Positions 8,386-16,937 of a stretch of 43,901 nucleotides of DNA are shown piece by piece. The position numbers were made by a program, and so were the translations under genes. Origin of the DNA: Pelotomaculum sp. DTU098 (GTDB taxonomy: Bacteria > Bacillota > Desulfotomaculia > Desulfotomaculales > Pelotomaculaceae); contig LFSA01000065.1 of assembly GCA_001512635.1 (NCBI GenBank), positions 47,661 through 91,561 on the forward strand, read 5' to 3'. Under the pieces are notes generated by a model. That model saw only the letters and a program-made list of their open reading frames with translations. It was not told the origin of the DNA and did no database searches. The stretch's first letter is position 1. Every line of letters starts with the position of its first letter.

Positions 8386-8456
8386 GGTCCTTAGAGGGAC
8401 TTTTTATCCAATCCTTCCAAAGGGGCTAATAACCCTTTAATGGGGGGTTTTTCTTT
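8386..8456 (+). terminator. Tandem terminator-like hairpins after the YlbF-family gene
   Basis: A first small hairpin (GTCC / GGAC around 8387-8400) is followed by TTTTTA. A second, AAAGGG (8419-8424) with CCCTTT (8433-8438), competes with AACCC (8431-8435) and GGGTT (8445-8449), the latter running into TTTTTC. The stems are short, so termination is probably partial. Confidence 0.45.
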
Positions 8457-8473
8457 TGGTTTACAATACCATA

Positions 8474-8482
8474 TGATATAAT
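8474..8482 (+). promoter_or_regulatory. Extended -10 promoter element before mutS
   Basis: TGATATAAT is a perfect TGnTATAAT extended -10. No convincing -35 lies 17 nt upstream. Transcription would start near 8489, immediately before the mutS ribosome binding site (AGGAGGGG at 8490-8497), giving a very short leader. Confidence 0.45.
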
Positions 8483-8502
8483 GAACACCAGGAGGGGTTT
8501 CG

Positions 8503-11106
8503 GTGAGTTTTACGCCGATGATCAGGCAATATCTTGAGATTAAGAAGCAGTATCCGGACGCCATTCTTTTTTTTCGGCTCGGTGACTTCTATGAAATGTT
8601 TTTTGACGATGCCCGGCTTGCTTCCCGGGAACTCGAGATAACCCTGACCGGCCGGGATGGGGGTGCAAAGGAGCGTATCCCTATGTGCGGCATCCCCTAC
8701 CACGCTTCAGATACATATATCGCCAGGCTAATTGCCAAAAAGTATCGCGTGGCGATCTGTGAGCAGGTGGAAGATCCCTCTCTGGCAAAGGGGATTGTCA
8801 GGCGGGAAGTAACCAGAGTTATCACCCCGGGTACAATCATGGACGGGCAATTGCTGGACTCTAAAATGAACAATTACCTGGCAAGTATAGCCCGGGGAGA
8901 GGAAGGCTTAGGTCTTGCCGTTACTGATATTACCACAGGACAGTTCATGGTTAACTCCTTTCCGGAGGTAAGGGCGGAAGCAGCCTTGCTGGAGGAGCTC
9001 TCCCGCCTGATGCCAGCCGAGATCATTGTGCCCCTTTCAGAAATAGATTCTTTCACTAGAATAATAAATACACAGGGTACACTGACGGTAAATGGATACA
9101 AGGATATAGCCTTTGAGCCGGGTGCAGCCGCCAGGGCGCTGGAAAACCAGTTTGGCCCGGACACTTTGAAAACACTGCAAACCTCCGAAGCAAGGCGATC
9201 TATTCCGGCTGCAGGTGCCCTTCTTTGTTTTCTCAAGGAAACACAAAAAAGAGACCTGACGCACATCCGGGAGGTTCAATTTTGCCAATCCGGGCAATAC
9301 CTGCTCCTGGATACGGTAACCCGCCGCAATCTGGAGTTGACCCGCTCCCTTCAGGATGGCTCCGTAAAAAACACATTGCTCTCAGTCCTTGATTACACCG
9401 TTACCGCAATGGGTGGAAGGCTAATCCGGAACTGGATTGAACAACCGCTGCTGGATCTTGAAAAAATCGAGTCCAGGCTGGCAGCTGTAGAAGAACTGGT
9501 CCACAAGCCACTTTACCGTTCTGATCTCAAAGATGAATTAAAGCAGATTTACGACCTTGAGCGGCTGGCCGGCAAAATTTCATATGGCTCCGCCAATGCA
9601 CGGGATCTGGTGGCCTTAAAGAAATCCCTCGGTTACCTCCCGTCACTGAAGAAGCATCTGGAACAGGCTGAATCAACCCTGTTACAAGAAACGGGCCGCG
9701 ACATCGACCCAATGCCGGAAATATGGGAACTCCTTAATGCGGCCATCGATGATGACCCACCCGCTTCTTTAAGAGACGGCGGCATCATCAAAGCAGGCTA
9801 TAACGCGGAAGTGGACCGGCTCCGCAAAGCCGGGCGGGAGGCTAAAACCATGCTGGCCGGGCTGGAAGAACGGGAAAGGGCCCGTACCGGCATCAAGTCG
9901 CTAAAAGTAGGGTTCAACAAAGTCTTCGGTTATTATATTGAAGTAACCCGCGCAAATTTAGCTCAGGTTCCGGAAGATTACCAGCGCAAACAAACCCTGG
10001 CCAATGCGGAAAGGTTTATCACGGAGGAATTAAAGGAGTACGAAAACTTGCTCCTGGGCGCGGAAGAACGCCTGACCCAGCTGGAATACAGCCTCTTTCT
10101 TGAAATCAGAGAAAAACTAGCCGCTGAACTCCCACGCATTCAGCGTTCCGCTGCCGCCGTAGCCAGGGCCGACGCGCTCTATTCCCTGGGAGAGGCAGCG
10201 GCCGCCGGGAATTATACCAGGCCCCGGGTGAGCCGGGACGGTTTGCTGGAGATTAAAGACGGACGGCATCCTGTACTGGAAAAAGTAATTGGACCTGAAC
10301 GGTTTGTACCCAATGACTGTGTGATGGACAATGAGAAATGCCGTCTTCTTATTCTTACCGGTCCCAATATGGCTGGAAAAAGCACATACATGCGCCAGGT
10401 CGCTTTGATTGTTTTAATGGCCCAGGCCGGCAGCTTTGTACCTGCCTCGCTGGCCCGGATACCCCTTGTGGACCGGATTTTTACCAGGATCGGGGCCTCG
10501 GACAACCTGGCAGGCGGGCAAAGCACCTTTATGCTGGAAATGGACGAATGCCGCTCAATTGTAACAGGGGCAACCAAGAACAGCCTGATTATTATGGATG
10601 AGGTGGGGCGGGGAACCAGCACATACGACGGAATCAGCATAGCCCGGGCCCTGATTGAATACATCCACTTAAAAATTGGTGCAAAAACGTTGTTCTCAAC
10701 CCATTACCACGAGCTGACCGACCTGGACCAGATTCCCGGAATTGCCAACTTCAATGTTGCGGTCCAGGAAAAGGGAGATAACATTATCTTTTTAAGGAAA
10801 GTAATCAGAGGCAAAGCCGACCGCAGTTACGGTATTCACGTAGCCAGGCTGGCCGGGCTGCCGGAAAGCATAATCCTGCGGGCAACTGAAATCTTGAAAT
10901 ACCTTGAATCATCAAGAGAAACCCGGGAACAGACTGCGGCAACCGGGGAAAAGGGGGAGTTTTCGGCTCAGGACCAGAATCTGGAACAAAACAGGTTCAG
11001 GGAAGCAATGGTTATTGAGGAACTGCGCAGCCTGGATCTTATCAATATGACACCACTGGAAGCTATCAACCGGCTCCACCAGCTGCGCCAGGAGCTGGAG
11101 AAATAA
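8503..11106 (+). CDS. mutS: DNA mismatch repair protein MutS
   Basis: Mismatch-recognition ATPase that recruits MutL. The 867-aa protein is of normal length. Its N-terminal mismatch-binding domain has the Phe-x-Glu wedge motif within FFRLGDFYEMFFDDA. The ATPase domain has Walker A GPNMAGKST near residue 620, Walker B with LIIMDEVGRGTST, and FSTHYHELT. The C-terminal helix-turn-helix region ends INRLHQLRQELEK. The start is GTG behind AGGAGGGG. It precedes mutL by about 3.2 kb, with two non-repair genes in between. Confidence 0.97.
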   Translation: MSFTPMIRQYLEIKKQYPDAILFFRLGDFYEMFFDDARLASRELEITLTGRDGGAKERIPMCGIPYHASDTYIARLIAKKYRVAICEQVEDPSLAKGIVRREVTRVITPGTIMDGQLLDSKMNNYLASIARGEEGLGLAVTDITTGQFMVNSFPEVRAEAALLEELSRLMPAEIIVPLSEIDSFTRIINTQGTLTVNGYKDIAFEPGAAARALENQFGPDTLKTLQTSEARRSIPAAGALLCFLKETQKRDLTHIREVQFCQSGQYLLLDTVTRRNLELTRSLQDGSVKNTLLSVLDYTVTAMGGRLIRNWIEQPLLDLEKIESRLAAVEELVHKPLYRSDLKDELKQIYDLERLAGKISYGSANARDLVALKKSLGYLPSLKKHLEQAESTLLQETGRDIDPMPEIWELLNAAIDDDPPASLRDGGIIKAGYNAEVDRLRKAGREAKTMLAGLEERERARTGIKSLKVGFNKVFGYYIEVTRANLAQVPEDYQRKQTLANAERFITEELKEYENLLLGAEERLTQLEYSLFLEIREKLAAELPRIQRSAAAVARADALYSLGEAAAAGNYTRPRVSRDGLLEIKDGRHPVLEKVIGPERFVPNDCVMDNEKCRLLILTGPNMAGKSTYMRQVALIVLMAQAGSFVPASLARIPLVDRIFTRIGASDNLAGGQSTFMLEMDECRSIVTGATKNSLIIMDEVGRGTSTYDGISIARALIEYIHLKIGAKTLFSTHYHELTDLDQIPGIANFNVAVQEKGDNIIFLRKVIRGKADRSYGIHVARLAGLPESIILRATEILKYLESSRETREQTAATGEKGEFSAQDQNLEQNRFREAMVIEELRSLDLINMTPLEAINRLHQLRQELEK

Positions 11107-11158
11107 GATAGATATGTCTGAACAGGTTTTTAGCTGATTTTGATGAGGGGGAGGAAAA

Positions 11159-12832
11159 ATGAACGTCGGTGTGGATGTTGGGGGAACTTTTACCGACGCA
11201 GTGCTTCTGGAAGACAATAAGGTTCGCGCCACTGCAAAGGTGCCCACCAAAAAGGACCTTTTAGAATCTGTTCTGGAAGCATTTGATATTGTCCTCAAAG
11301 GTGTTAACACAAAAGAGCTGGAAAGAATTGTTTTCAGCACAACGATGATTACCAACTTGATTGCAGAACGCAAGTATGATAACGTCGCTATATTACTAAT
11401 ACCAGGTCCGGGCTTAGCCCACGAAACTTACTATTTTGGCACTGCTGTACATATCCTGTCCGGAGCCATTGACTACCGGGGCCGCGAGATTGCCCCGCTT
11501 AACGACCGTGAAATTGAGTCAATCCTGGCAGACCTGTCCAGGTTGGGATACCATAGGGTTTGCGTGGTTGGCAAGTTTTCACCCCGTAACACTACCCATG
11601 AAAAACGGGTTGCAGAAATTATAAAGAAAAAATATCCAGACTGGAAAATAGACCTTGGCTCTCTGATCGGCGGCCAGTTAAACTTCCCCAGGCGAGTGAC
11701 CACAACATACCTCACCAGCGCCACCCGGGAACCCTACCAGCACTTCATCAATTCTGTCCGGCAGGCACTGGCGGTACGGAAAATCGACGCCGACGTTTTC
11801 ATTTTGAAAGCTGACGGAGGAACAATGCCCCTGGAAAACGCAGAAGAGCTGCCTGTGGAAACGATCTTCTCGGGGCCTGCCGCCAGTACCCTGGGTGTCC
11901 AGGCACTGATCCCCCCCGGGGAAACGGCTGTGGTTGTAGATATAGGCGGAACTACCACCGACCTGGCCTTGATTCTGAGCGGCCAGCCTCTCCTTTCATC
12001 CAAGGGCGCCAAGGTTGAGAACCAGCTCACACAGGTTCGCACACTTGCTGTGAAGTCTGTTCCGGTTGGAGGTGACAGCGCTTTACAGCAAGTGGGCAAT
12101 GCTTTGGTCATTGGCAGCGGCAGGCTTGGTCCCGCCTACTGCATGGGCGGACCGGCGCCGACTCCCACCGACGCCCTCCGGGTCCTGGGGTTAACTGAGC
12201 TGGGGGATCCTGTGAAAGCCGAAGAGGCTATGACAGGTCTGGGTAAACCCCTGAACCTCAGTGCTCAGGACACCGCCAGGAAGGTTATTGAGATGGTGGT
12301 GGAAAGGATCGCCTCAGAAGTTAATAATATGTTTCTGGACTGGGAGCAGGAACCTGCCTACAGGGTATGGGAAGTCCTGCAGAAAAAGAAGGTCAGGCCT
12401 TCCCTGGTTGCCGGGGTGGGTGGCGGTGCTTCCGGGTTTATCAACCAGATTGCCGCAAAACTTGGCTGCGATCCCTACATCCCGCCCTATGCCCCGGTAG
12501 CAAACGCCATTGGTGCTGCCGTAGCCAGGCCTACAATGCAGGTCAGTCTCAGGGCTGATACAGAACAAAACTACTATATAATCCGGGAAGAGGGATTCCA
12601 GGATAGGCTTAAGGACAGGCATTTTAACGAGACAAAGGCTCTTGCCCTGGCCAAAGAAAAACTCATCCAAAGGGCTGCCAAATACGGGCTGGTTGTTGAA
12701 GCCGGGGAAATTGAAATTATCCACAGGGAAGTGTTTAATATGATCAGGGACTGGACAACAACCGGCAGGCTCATCGACATCACTGTTCAAACTCCCCGGG
12801 GAATCACTGGCAGGATAGAGGGGGGTGTATAA
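11159..12832 (+). CDS. Hydantoinase/oxoprolinase (HyuA)-family ASKHA ATPase, short form
   Basis: A 557-aa protein of the HyuA family, whose characterised members open hydantoin or 5-oxoproline rings using ATP, usually with a HyuB partner. Two phosphate-binding motifs of the actin-like fold are visible: VGVDVGGTFTDAVLLED at the N-terminus and VVVDIGGTTTDLALI near residue 260. A third glycine motif is VAGVGGGASGF. It is shorter than typical HyuA (about 690 aa), and no hyuB is present, so the classical reaction is doubtful. It starts 52 nt after mutS behind GAGGGGGAGG and ends 1 nt before the HDAC-like gene, so those two are surely co-translated. Confidence 0.85.
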   Translation: MNVGVDVGGTFTDAVLLEDNKVRATAKVPTKKDLLESVLEAFDIVLKGVNTKELERIVFSTTMITNLIAERKYDNVAILLIPGPGLAHETYYFGTAVHILSGAIDYRGREIAPLNDREIESILADLSRLGYHRVCVVGKFSPRNTTHEKRVAEIIKKKYPDWKIDLGSLIGGQLNFPRRVTTTYLTSATREPYQHFINSVRQALAVRKIDADVFILKADGGTMPLENAEELPVETIFSGPAASTLGVQALIPPGETAVVVDIGGTTTDLALILSGQPLLSSKGAKVENQLTQVRTLAVKSVPVGGDSALQQVGNALVIGSGRLGPAYCMGGPAPTPTDALRVLGLTELGDPVKAEEAMTGLGKPLNLSAQDTARKVIEMVVERIASEVNNMFLDWEQEPAYRVWEVLQKKKVRPSLVAGVGGGASGFINQIAAKLGCDPYIPPYAPVANAIGAAVARPTMQVSLRADTEQNYYIIREEGFQDRLKDRHFNETKALALAKEKLIQRAAKYGLVVEAGEIEIIHREVFNMIRDWTTTGRLIDITVQTPRGITGRIEGGV

Positions 12833-12833
12833 G

Positions 12834-14201
12834 ATGAAAAAACACCAGGACAAACAAACCGGCTTAATCTTTTTCCCCGCCTTTGACTGGGCTATCTCCC
12901 CCACTCATCCGGAAAGGGAAGAACGCCTCCTCTATACCAGGGACCAGATTTTTGAAGAAGGGATTATGGACCTTCCCCAGATTCTTGAATTTACAGCATC
13001 CCTGGCCTCAATCCATGATATCGCCAGAACACATTTTTGTGTGCCCAGGGTTGAGGACCAGACCACAGAAGCACACTTGATTGCAGCCGGAGCTGCGATC
13101 CTCCTTGCTGACAGGATCGTAAACGGCGAGATTAAAAACGGCTTTGCCCTGGTCAGGCCCCCAGGTCACCACGCCATGCGGGTGATCCACGGAAACCGGG
13201 GTTTCTGCAACATTAATAATGAAGCCATCATGGTGGAATACCTGCGCAGCCGTTACGGCATCAAGCGGGTGGCCATTGTTGATACCGATGTGCACCACGG
13301 TGACGGTACCCAGAACATCTTCTGGCATGACCCGGATGTGTTATTCATATCCTTCCATCAGGACGGGCGGACTATTTATCCGGGCACAGGATTTATCCAT
13401 GAACTGGGCGGCCCGCGGGCCTTTGCCCGGACGATAAATATTCCGTTGCCCCCGGGCACCACTGATGAAACCCTCCTTTACGTGGTTGACAATCTGATCC
13501 TGCCGATCCTGGAGGACTTTAAACCTGATTTTATAGTTAACTCGGCGGGGCAGGACAATCATTTTTCAGACCCCCTGGGTAGCATGAGGATAAGCGCCCA
13601 GGGTTACGCAAAACTAACCGATAAACTCTGCCCGGACCTGGCCGTGCTGGAGGGAGGGTATGCCATTGAAACCGCCCTTCCTTACGTGAACATGGCCATC
13701 ATTCTGGCCCTGGCGGGGCTTGACTATACCAAAGTACAAGAACCGGATTATTGGCCCGGACGCTTCAAGGAAAGCTCCGACCGCTCCAGTCAGGTGCGCA
13801 AACTTGTGGAGCAAATACTCCATTACTGGCATATGCGGGATAAAATGTCGCCGGACTCAAGGTACATCCGCGGCAAGTTTTACGAAAGAAACATCAGGAT
13901 TTTCTATGATACCGATTACATTGAAGAACATCAACTGGAAAGGCTGAAGCTTTGCGATCACTGCCCCGGTTACCTATCCATTGAGTCCTCTGCCAGTCAC
14001 GGTTTGGGAAGGTCCGGCAAAGCCATGTGTCTTTCCGTACCTTTTACAGCCTGTACAAATTGCAGATCCGAAGCAATAGAGGTTTACCACCAGGCTAAAA
14101 AAAGAGGTACCCACCGGTACGTTTACCTTCAGGATAAGTCCCAGGATATCTTCTTTGGCTATGATGCCGGGAGCGGGAAGGAGTGGCAATCGGGAGGCTA
14201 G
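12834..14201 (+). CDS. Histone deacetylase-superfamily hydrolase with CxxC...CxxC tail
   Basis: A 455-aa zinc hydrolase of the HDAC/acetylpolyamine amidohydrolase superfamily, which removes acyl groups from amines. Catalytic motifs are RPPGHHAM, DTDVHHGDGTQ (metal ligands), SAGQDNHFSDPLG and LEGGYA with the catalytic Tyr. The usual AGFDAH motif is changed to AGQDNH. About 150 extra C-terminal residues carry C374-x2-C377 and C407-x2-C410, a zinc-ribbon-like spacing. The ATG at 12834 is chosen because GAGGGGGG precedes it at 8 nt. It sits directly after the HyuA-like gene and before mutL. The substrate is unknown. Confidence 0.88.
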   Translation: MKKHQDKQTGLIFFPAFDWAISPTHPEREERLLYTRDQIFEEGIMDLPQILEFTASLASIHDIARTHFCVPRVEDQTTEAHLIAAGAAILLADRIVNGEIKNGFALVRPPGHHAMRVIHGNRGFCNINNEAIMVEYLRSRYGIKRVAIVDTDVHHGDGTQNIFWHDPDVLFISFHQDGRTIYPGTGFIHELGGPRAFARTINIPLPPGTTDETLLYVVDNLILPILEDFKPDFIVNSAGQDNHFSDPLGSMRISAQGYAKLTDKLCPDLAVLEGGYAIETALPYVNMAIILALAGLDYTKVQEPDYWPGRFKESSDRSSQVRKLVEQILHYWHMRDKMSPDSRYIRGKFYERNIRIFYDTDYIEEHQLERLKLCDHCPGYLSIESSASHGLGRSGKAMCLSVPFTACTNCRSEAIEVYHQAKKRGTHRYVYLQDKSQDIFFGYDAGSGKEWQSGG

Positions 14202-14241
14202 TTATTCATGCTGCTGACGCAGACCGGCAGGAGGATGAAAA

Positions 14242-14280
14242 ATGTCTGTTTTCAGGATAGCAGGTGGGCATTTTGCCTAA
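14242..14280 (+). CDS. Possible 12-codon leader peptide ORF overlapping the mutL start
   Basis: ATG at 14242 has a near-perfect ribosome binding site (AGGAGG at 14229-14234, 7-nt spacing) and opens a 12-codon frame, MSVFRIAGGHFA. Its TAA lies at 14278-14280, overlapping the mutL TTG start (14273) by 8 nt. The arrangement looks like a translational coupling or attenuation ORF. There is no independent evidence that the peptide itself is functional. Confidence 0.4.
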   Translation: MSVFRIAGGHFA

Positions 14281-16101
14281 AATTACAATCCTCGATCCCC
14301 AAACAGCAAACCTGATTGCCGCCGGGGAAGTGGTGGAAAGACCCTCCTCTGTGGTTAAGGAACTCGTGGAAAACTCAATAGATGCCGGGGCCAAAAGGAT
14401 TGTTATCGACATTGAGGAGGGAGGACTGGCATCCATCAGTGTTTCTGATGACGGTTGCGGGATGACTGGAGAAGATCTGGTCCTGGCCTTCCAGCGCCAC
14501 GCCACAAGCAAAATAACCTGTTCCCATGACCTGCGCCGGATCGAAACCCTGGGATTCAGGGGGGAAGCACTTCCCAGTATTGCTTCCATTTCGAGGATGT
14601 CAGTAACCACCAGGATGCACGGCGACCTAAAGGGTAGCCGTGCCACAATTGAGGGCGGCAAGATCGTCGCCGTGGAGCCGGCGGGGTGCCCCGCCGGCAC
14701 CACCGTACTGGTAAAAAATTTGTTTTTTAACACACCTGCCCGGCGCAAGGCAATGAAAAGCCCCTCCTCGGAAGGTTCACTGTGCGGGGAATTGGTTTCC
14801 CGCCTTGCTTTAGCCCGGCCGGATATCCGCTACGAAATGAAAATCAGGGGCAGGCGTGTATTCTACTCGCCGGGTTCCGGCCGCCTGTTGGACGCCGTGA
14901 CAGCCGTTTACGGCAAACAACTGGCAAAGGAGATGCTCCCGGTTAGTTCTGCTGAACCAGGAATAAGCCTGACCGGGCTGACAGGTAAGCCATCCTTGAG
15001 CCGCAGCAGCCGCAGCCACATCACTATAACTATCAACGGCCGATATGTACGCTGCCCGGTTATAACCGCAGCAATAGAGGAAGCTTACCGCTTCCTGCTG
15101 CCCCAGGGTCGCAGGCCTGTTACCGTGCTGGCTCTAACGGTAGACCCGGAGCTCCTGGACGTAAACGTGCATCCTGCTAAATTAGAAGTCAAACTCCTGG
15201 AAGAAAAAAAGTTGCCGACCTGGTGACCCTCGCCCTCAGGGAAGCGCTCCGGGTAAAAGAAATCATTCCGGCCACAAAAGTAAGCCGGCCCTTTCTTGAA
15301 TCAAAGGAACATAAGGAAAGCGGTCTTCAATTAACCATTAACCCGCAACAAGACCAACAGGTTCCTCCCCGGGAGCCGGAAATGGTGGTCTCTGAACTGG
15401 TCACGGCAAAATACGAAACTACAGGCTCCGGCCTATCCCCCGAAGCAGCAGACCGGAGCAAAAAAGAACCCTGCCCGGAAGAGGCAGAACCAGCTGAAGA
15501 AACGACCGGAGCTTTGCCCAGGAAAAACGAACTGCCTGTTTTAAACGCCCTGGCTCACCTGCCTCCCGTTTATATTCTGGCTGCAGGAGGGGAAGGACTT
15601 TATATTGTAGACCAGCATGCTGCCCACGAGAGGATCCTTTATGAGAGCTACCTAAACCAAAAGGGTCCTAAACAAAGCCAGTGTCTCCTTATTCCGTTAA
15701 TGCTGGAGCTTGATTATAGAGATGCAACAGTCCTGACCCAGCGTTTGATCTGGTTTTCCGATGCCGGTTTTATTCTTGAACATTTTGGTGGCAATTCTTT
15801 TTTGCTCAGGGGCGTCCCCACCTGTTTTCCTGCCGGGCAAGAGAAAAATTTATTCCTGGATCTTCTTGACTATTTCAGAGAAAGAGGGCAGGAGCTGGCT
15901 CAGGCTGATTTTGAACACCAGCTTTATGCCTCGATAGCCTGCAGAAATGCCGTCAAAGCAGGAGAAAAGCTGTCCAAATCTTCTATGGATGCGCTCCTGG
16001 AAAGCCTGGCTCAAACTGAAAATCCCTTTACTTGCCCCCATGGAAGACCTACTATAATTCATTTATCTTACAGGGATCTGGAAAACCGCTTTAAACGTTA
16101 A
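14273..16101 (+). CDS. mutL: DNA mismatch repair protein MutL, frame-split by -1 shift at 15205-15211
   Basis: MutL links mismatch recognition to strand incision. The N-terminal GHKL ATPase has LIAAGEVVERPSSVVKELVE, DDGCGM and GFRGEALPSI. The transducer domain ends with DVNVHPAKLEVK. The zero frame then reaches a stop after A AAA AAG TTG CCG ACC TGG TGA, giving a 317-aa product. A -1 shift on that heptamer continues VADLVTLALREAL and the full C-terminal endonuclease domain: DQHAAHERILYE (DQHAx2Ex4E motif, about residue 447) and CPHGRP (about 588), about 609 aa in all. The TTG start at 14273 is chosen because the protein then begins MPKITILDPQTANLIAAGEV, as in other MutL, with AGGTGG upstream. 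An indel mutation or sequencing error is possible. Confidence 0.9.
15205..15211 (+). other. A AAA AAG slippery heptamer in mutL
   Basis: In the mutL zero frame the codons here are GAA AAA AAG, so the X XXY YYZ heptamer is perfectly phased for a -1 shift, as in Escherichia coli dnaX. Slippage rejoins exactly the frame that encodes the rest of MutL. A modest downstream stem is possible (ACCC 15226-15229 with GGGT 15251-15254, and CGC 15231-15233 with GCG 15244-15246). It is not a strong stimulator, and no well-placed upstream Shine-Dalgarno element is evident. Confidence 0.6.
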
Positions 16102-16127
16102 AATCCTTCAAAAGGAGCAATGGAGAC

Positions 16128-16937
16128 TTGTCGGGTCCTCAGCAGAAAAAAAGCTTCGCCGTTACCACCTCTCACCGGCCCTCAAAGGCCACCATCGACC
16201 TGGCTAAGCATTTTGCAAAAAAATTGGGAGTACCTTTTGTAGAAAGGAATGATTTATCCCAAAAGGCCCTGGCTGATACTCTAAAGGTAAGGGGCCTTGT
16301 GGTTGTCTCTGCCAACCGGGTTTCTTATTTTGAAGGAGGTCGAGAGTTTTTTTTCCATCCAGGCCTTGCCAGTTTGCGTATAAAGGAACTGAAAAATGGG
16401 AAAACTGACCAAATGATTAAGGCCATGTCTTTAATTCCCGGGGATTATGTCCTGGACTGTACTCTGGGTCTGGGTTCCGACGCCATTGTCGCCAGCTATG
16501 TTGCAGGCGTCGAAGGGAGGATCACCGGATTGGAAGATTCCAGTGTCATAGCGGCACTGGTTCAACACGGCCTGGCAAATTATCCCGCACCTGAAAAGGA
16601 CCTGGCCCTGGCCATGCGAAGGGTCAGGGTAATCAACATTAATCACAAAGAATACCTTGCCGGTTTAGCTCCCCAAAGTTACGACATCGTGTACTTTGAC
16701 CCGATGTTTCGTATACCCAGGTGCCATTCGCCCGCCATAGATTCCATCAGGCCACTGGCCAATCCGCACCCCCTGGACCGTGAAACTATCGACCTTGCCC
16801 TTAAGGTGGCGGCCAGGAGGGTCGTTATGAAAGAAAGACGGGGAAGTACCGAATTCCAGCGGCTGGGGTTCCACAGGATTGAAGGAGGAAAATACGCTCC
16901 TGTTGTCTACGGTGTAATTGAAAGGAAGCGCCTGTGA
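16128..16937 (+). CDS. RsmJ-like class I SAM-dependent methyltransferase
   Basis: A 269-aa protein with a Rossmann methyltransferase fold. Motif I is VLDCTLGLGSDAIVASY, the post-II acidic region is ITGLEDSSV, and the putative catalytic motif is YFDPMF, as in RsmJ, which methylates N2 of a guanosine in 16S rRNA. The first 90 residues form a separate N-terminal domain (AVTTSHRPSKATIDLAKHFA). The start is TTG with AAGGAG 10 nt upstream. It ends directly against miaA (TGA then ATG), so the pair is co-translated. The exact RNA target in this lineage is inferred, not shown. Confidence 0.82.
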   Translation: MSGPQQKKSFAVTTSHRPSKATIDLAKHFAKKLGVPFVERNDLSQKALADTLKVRGLVVVSANRVSYFEGGREFFFHPGLASLRIKELKNGKTDQMIKAMSLIPGDYVLDCTLGLGSDAIVASYVAGVEGRITGLEDSSVIAALVQHGLANYPAPEKDLALAMRRVRVININHKEYLAGLAPQSYDIVYFDPMFRIPRCHSPAIDSIRPLANPHPLDRETIDLALKVAARRVVMKERRGSTEFQRLGFHRIEGGKYAPVVYGVIERKRL

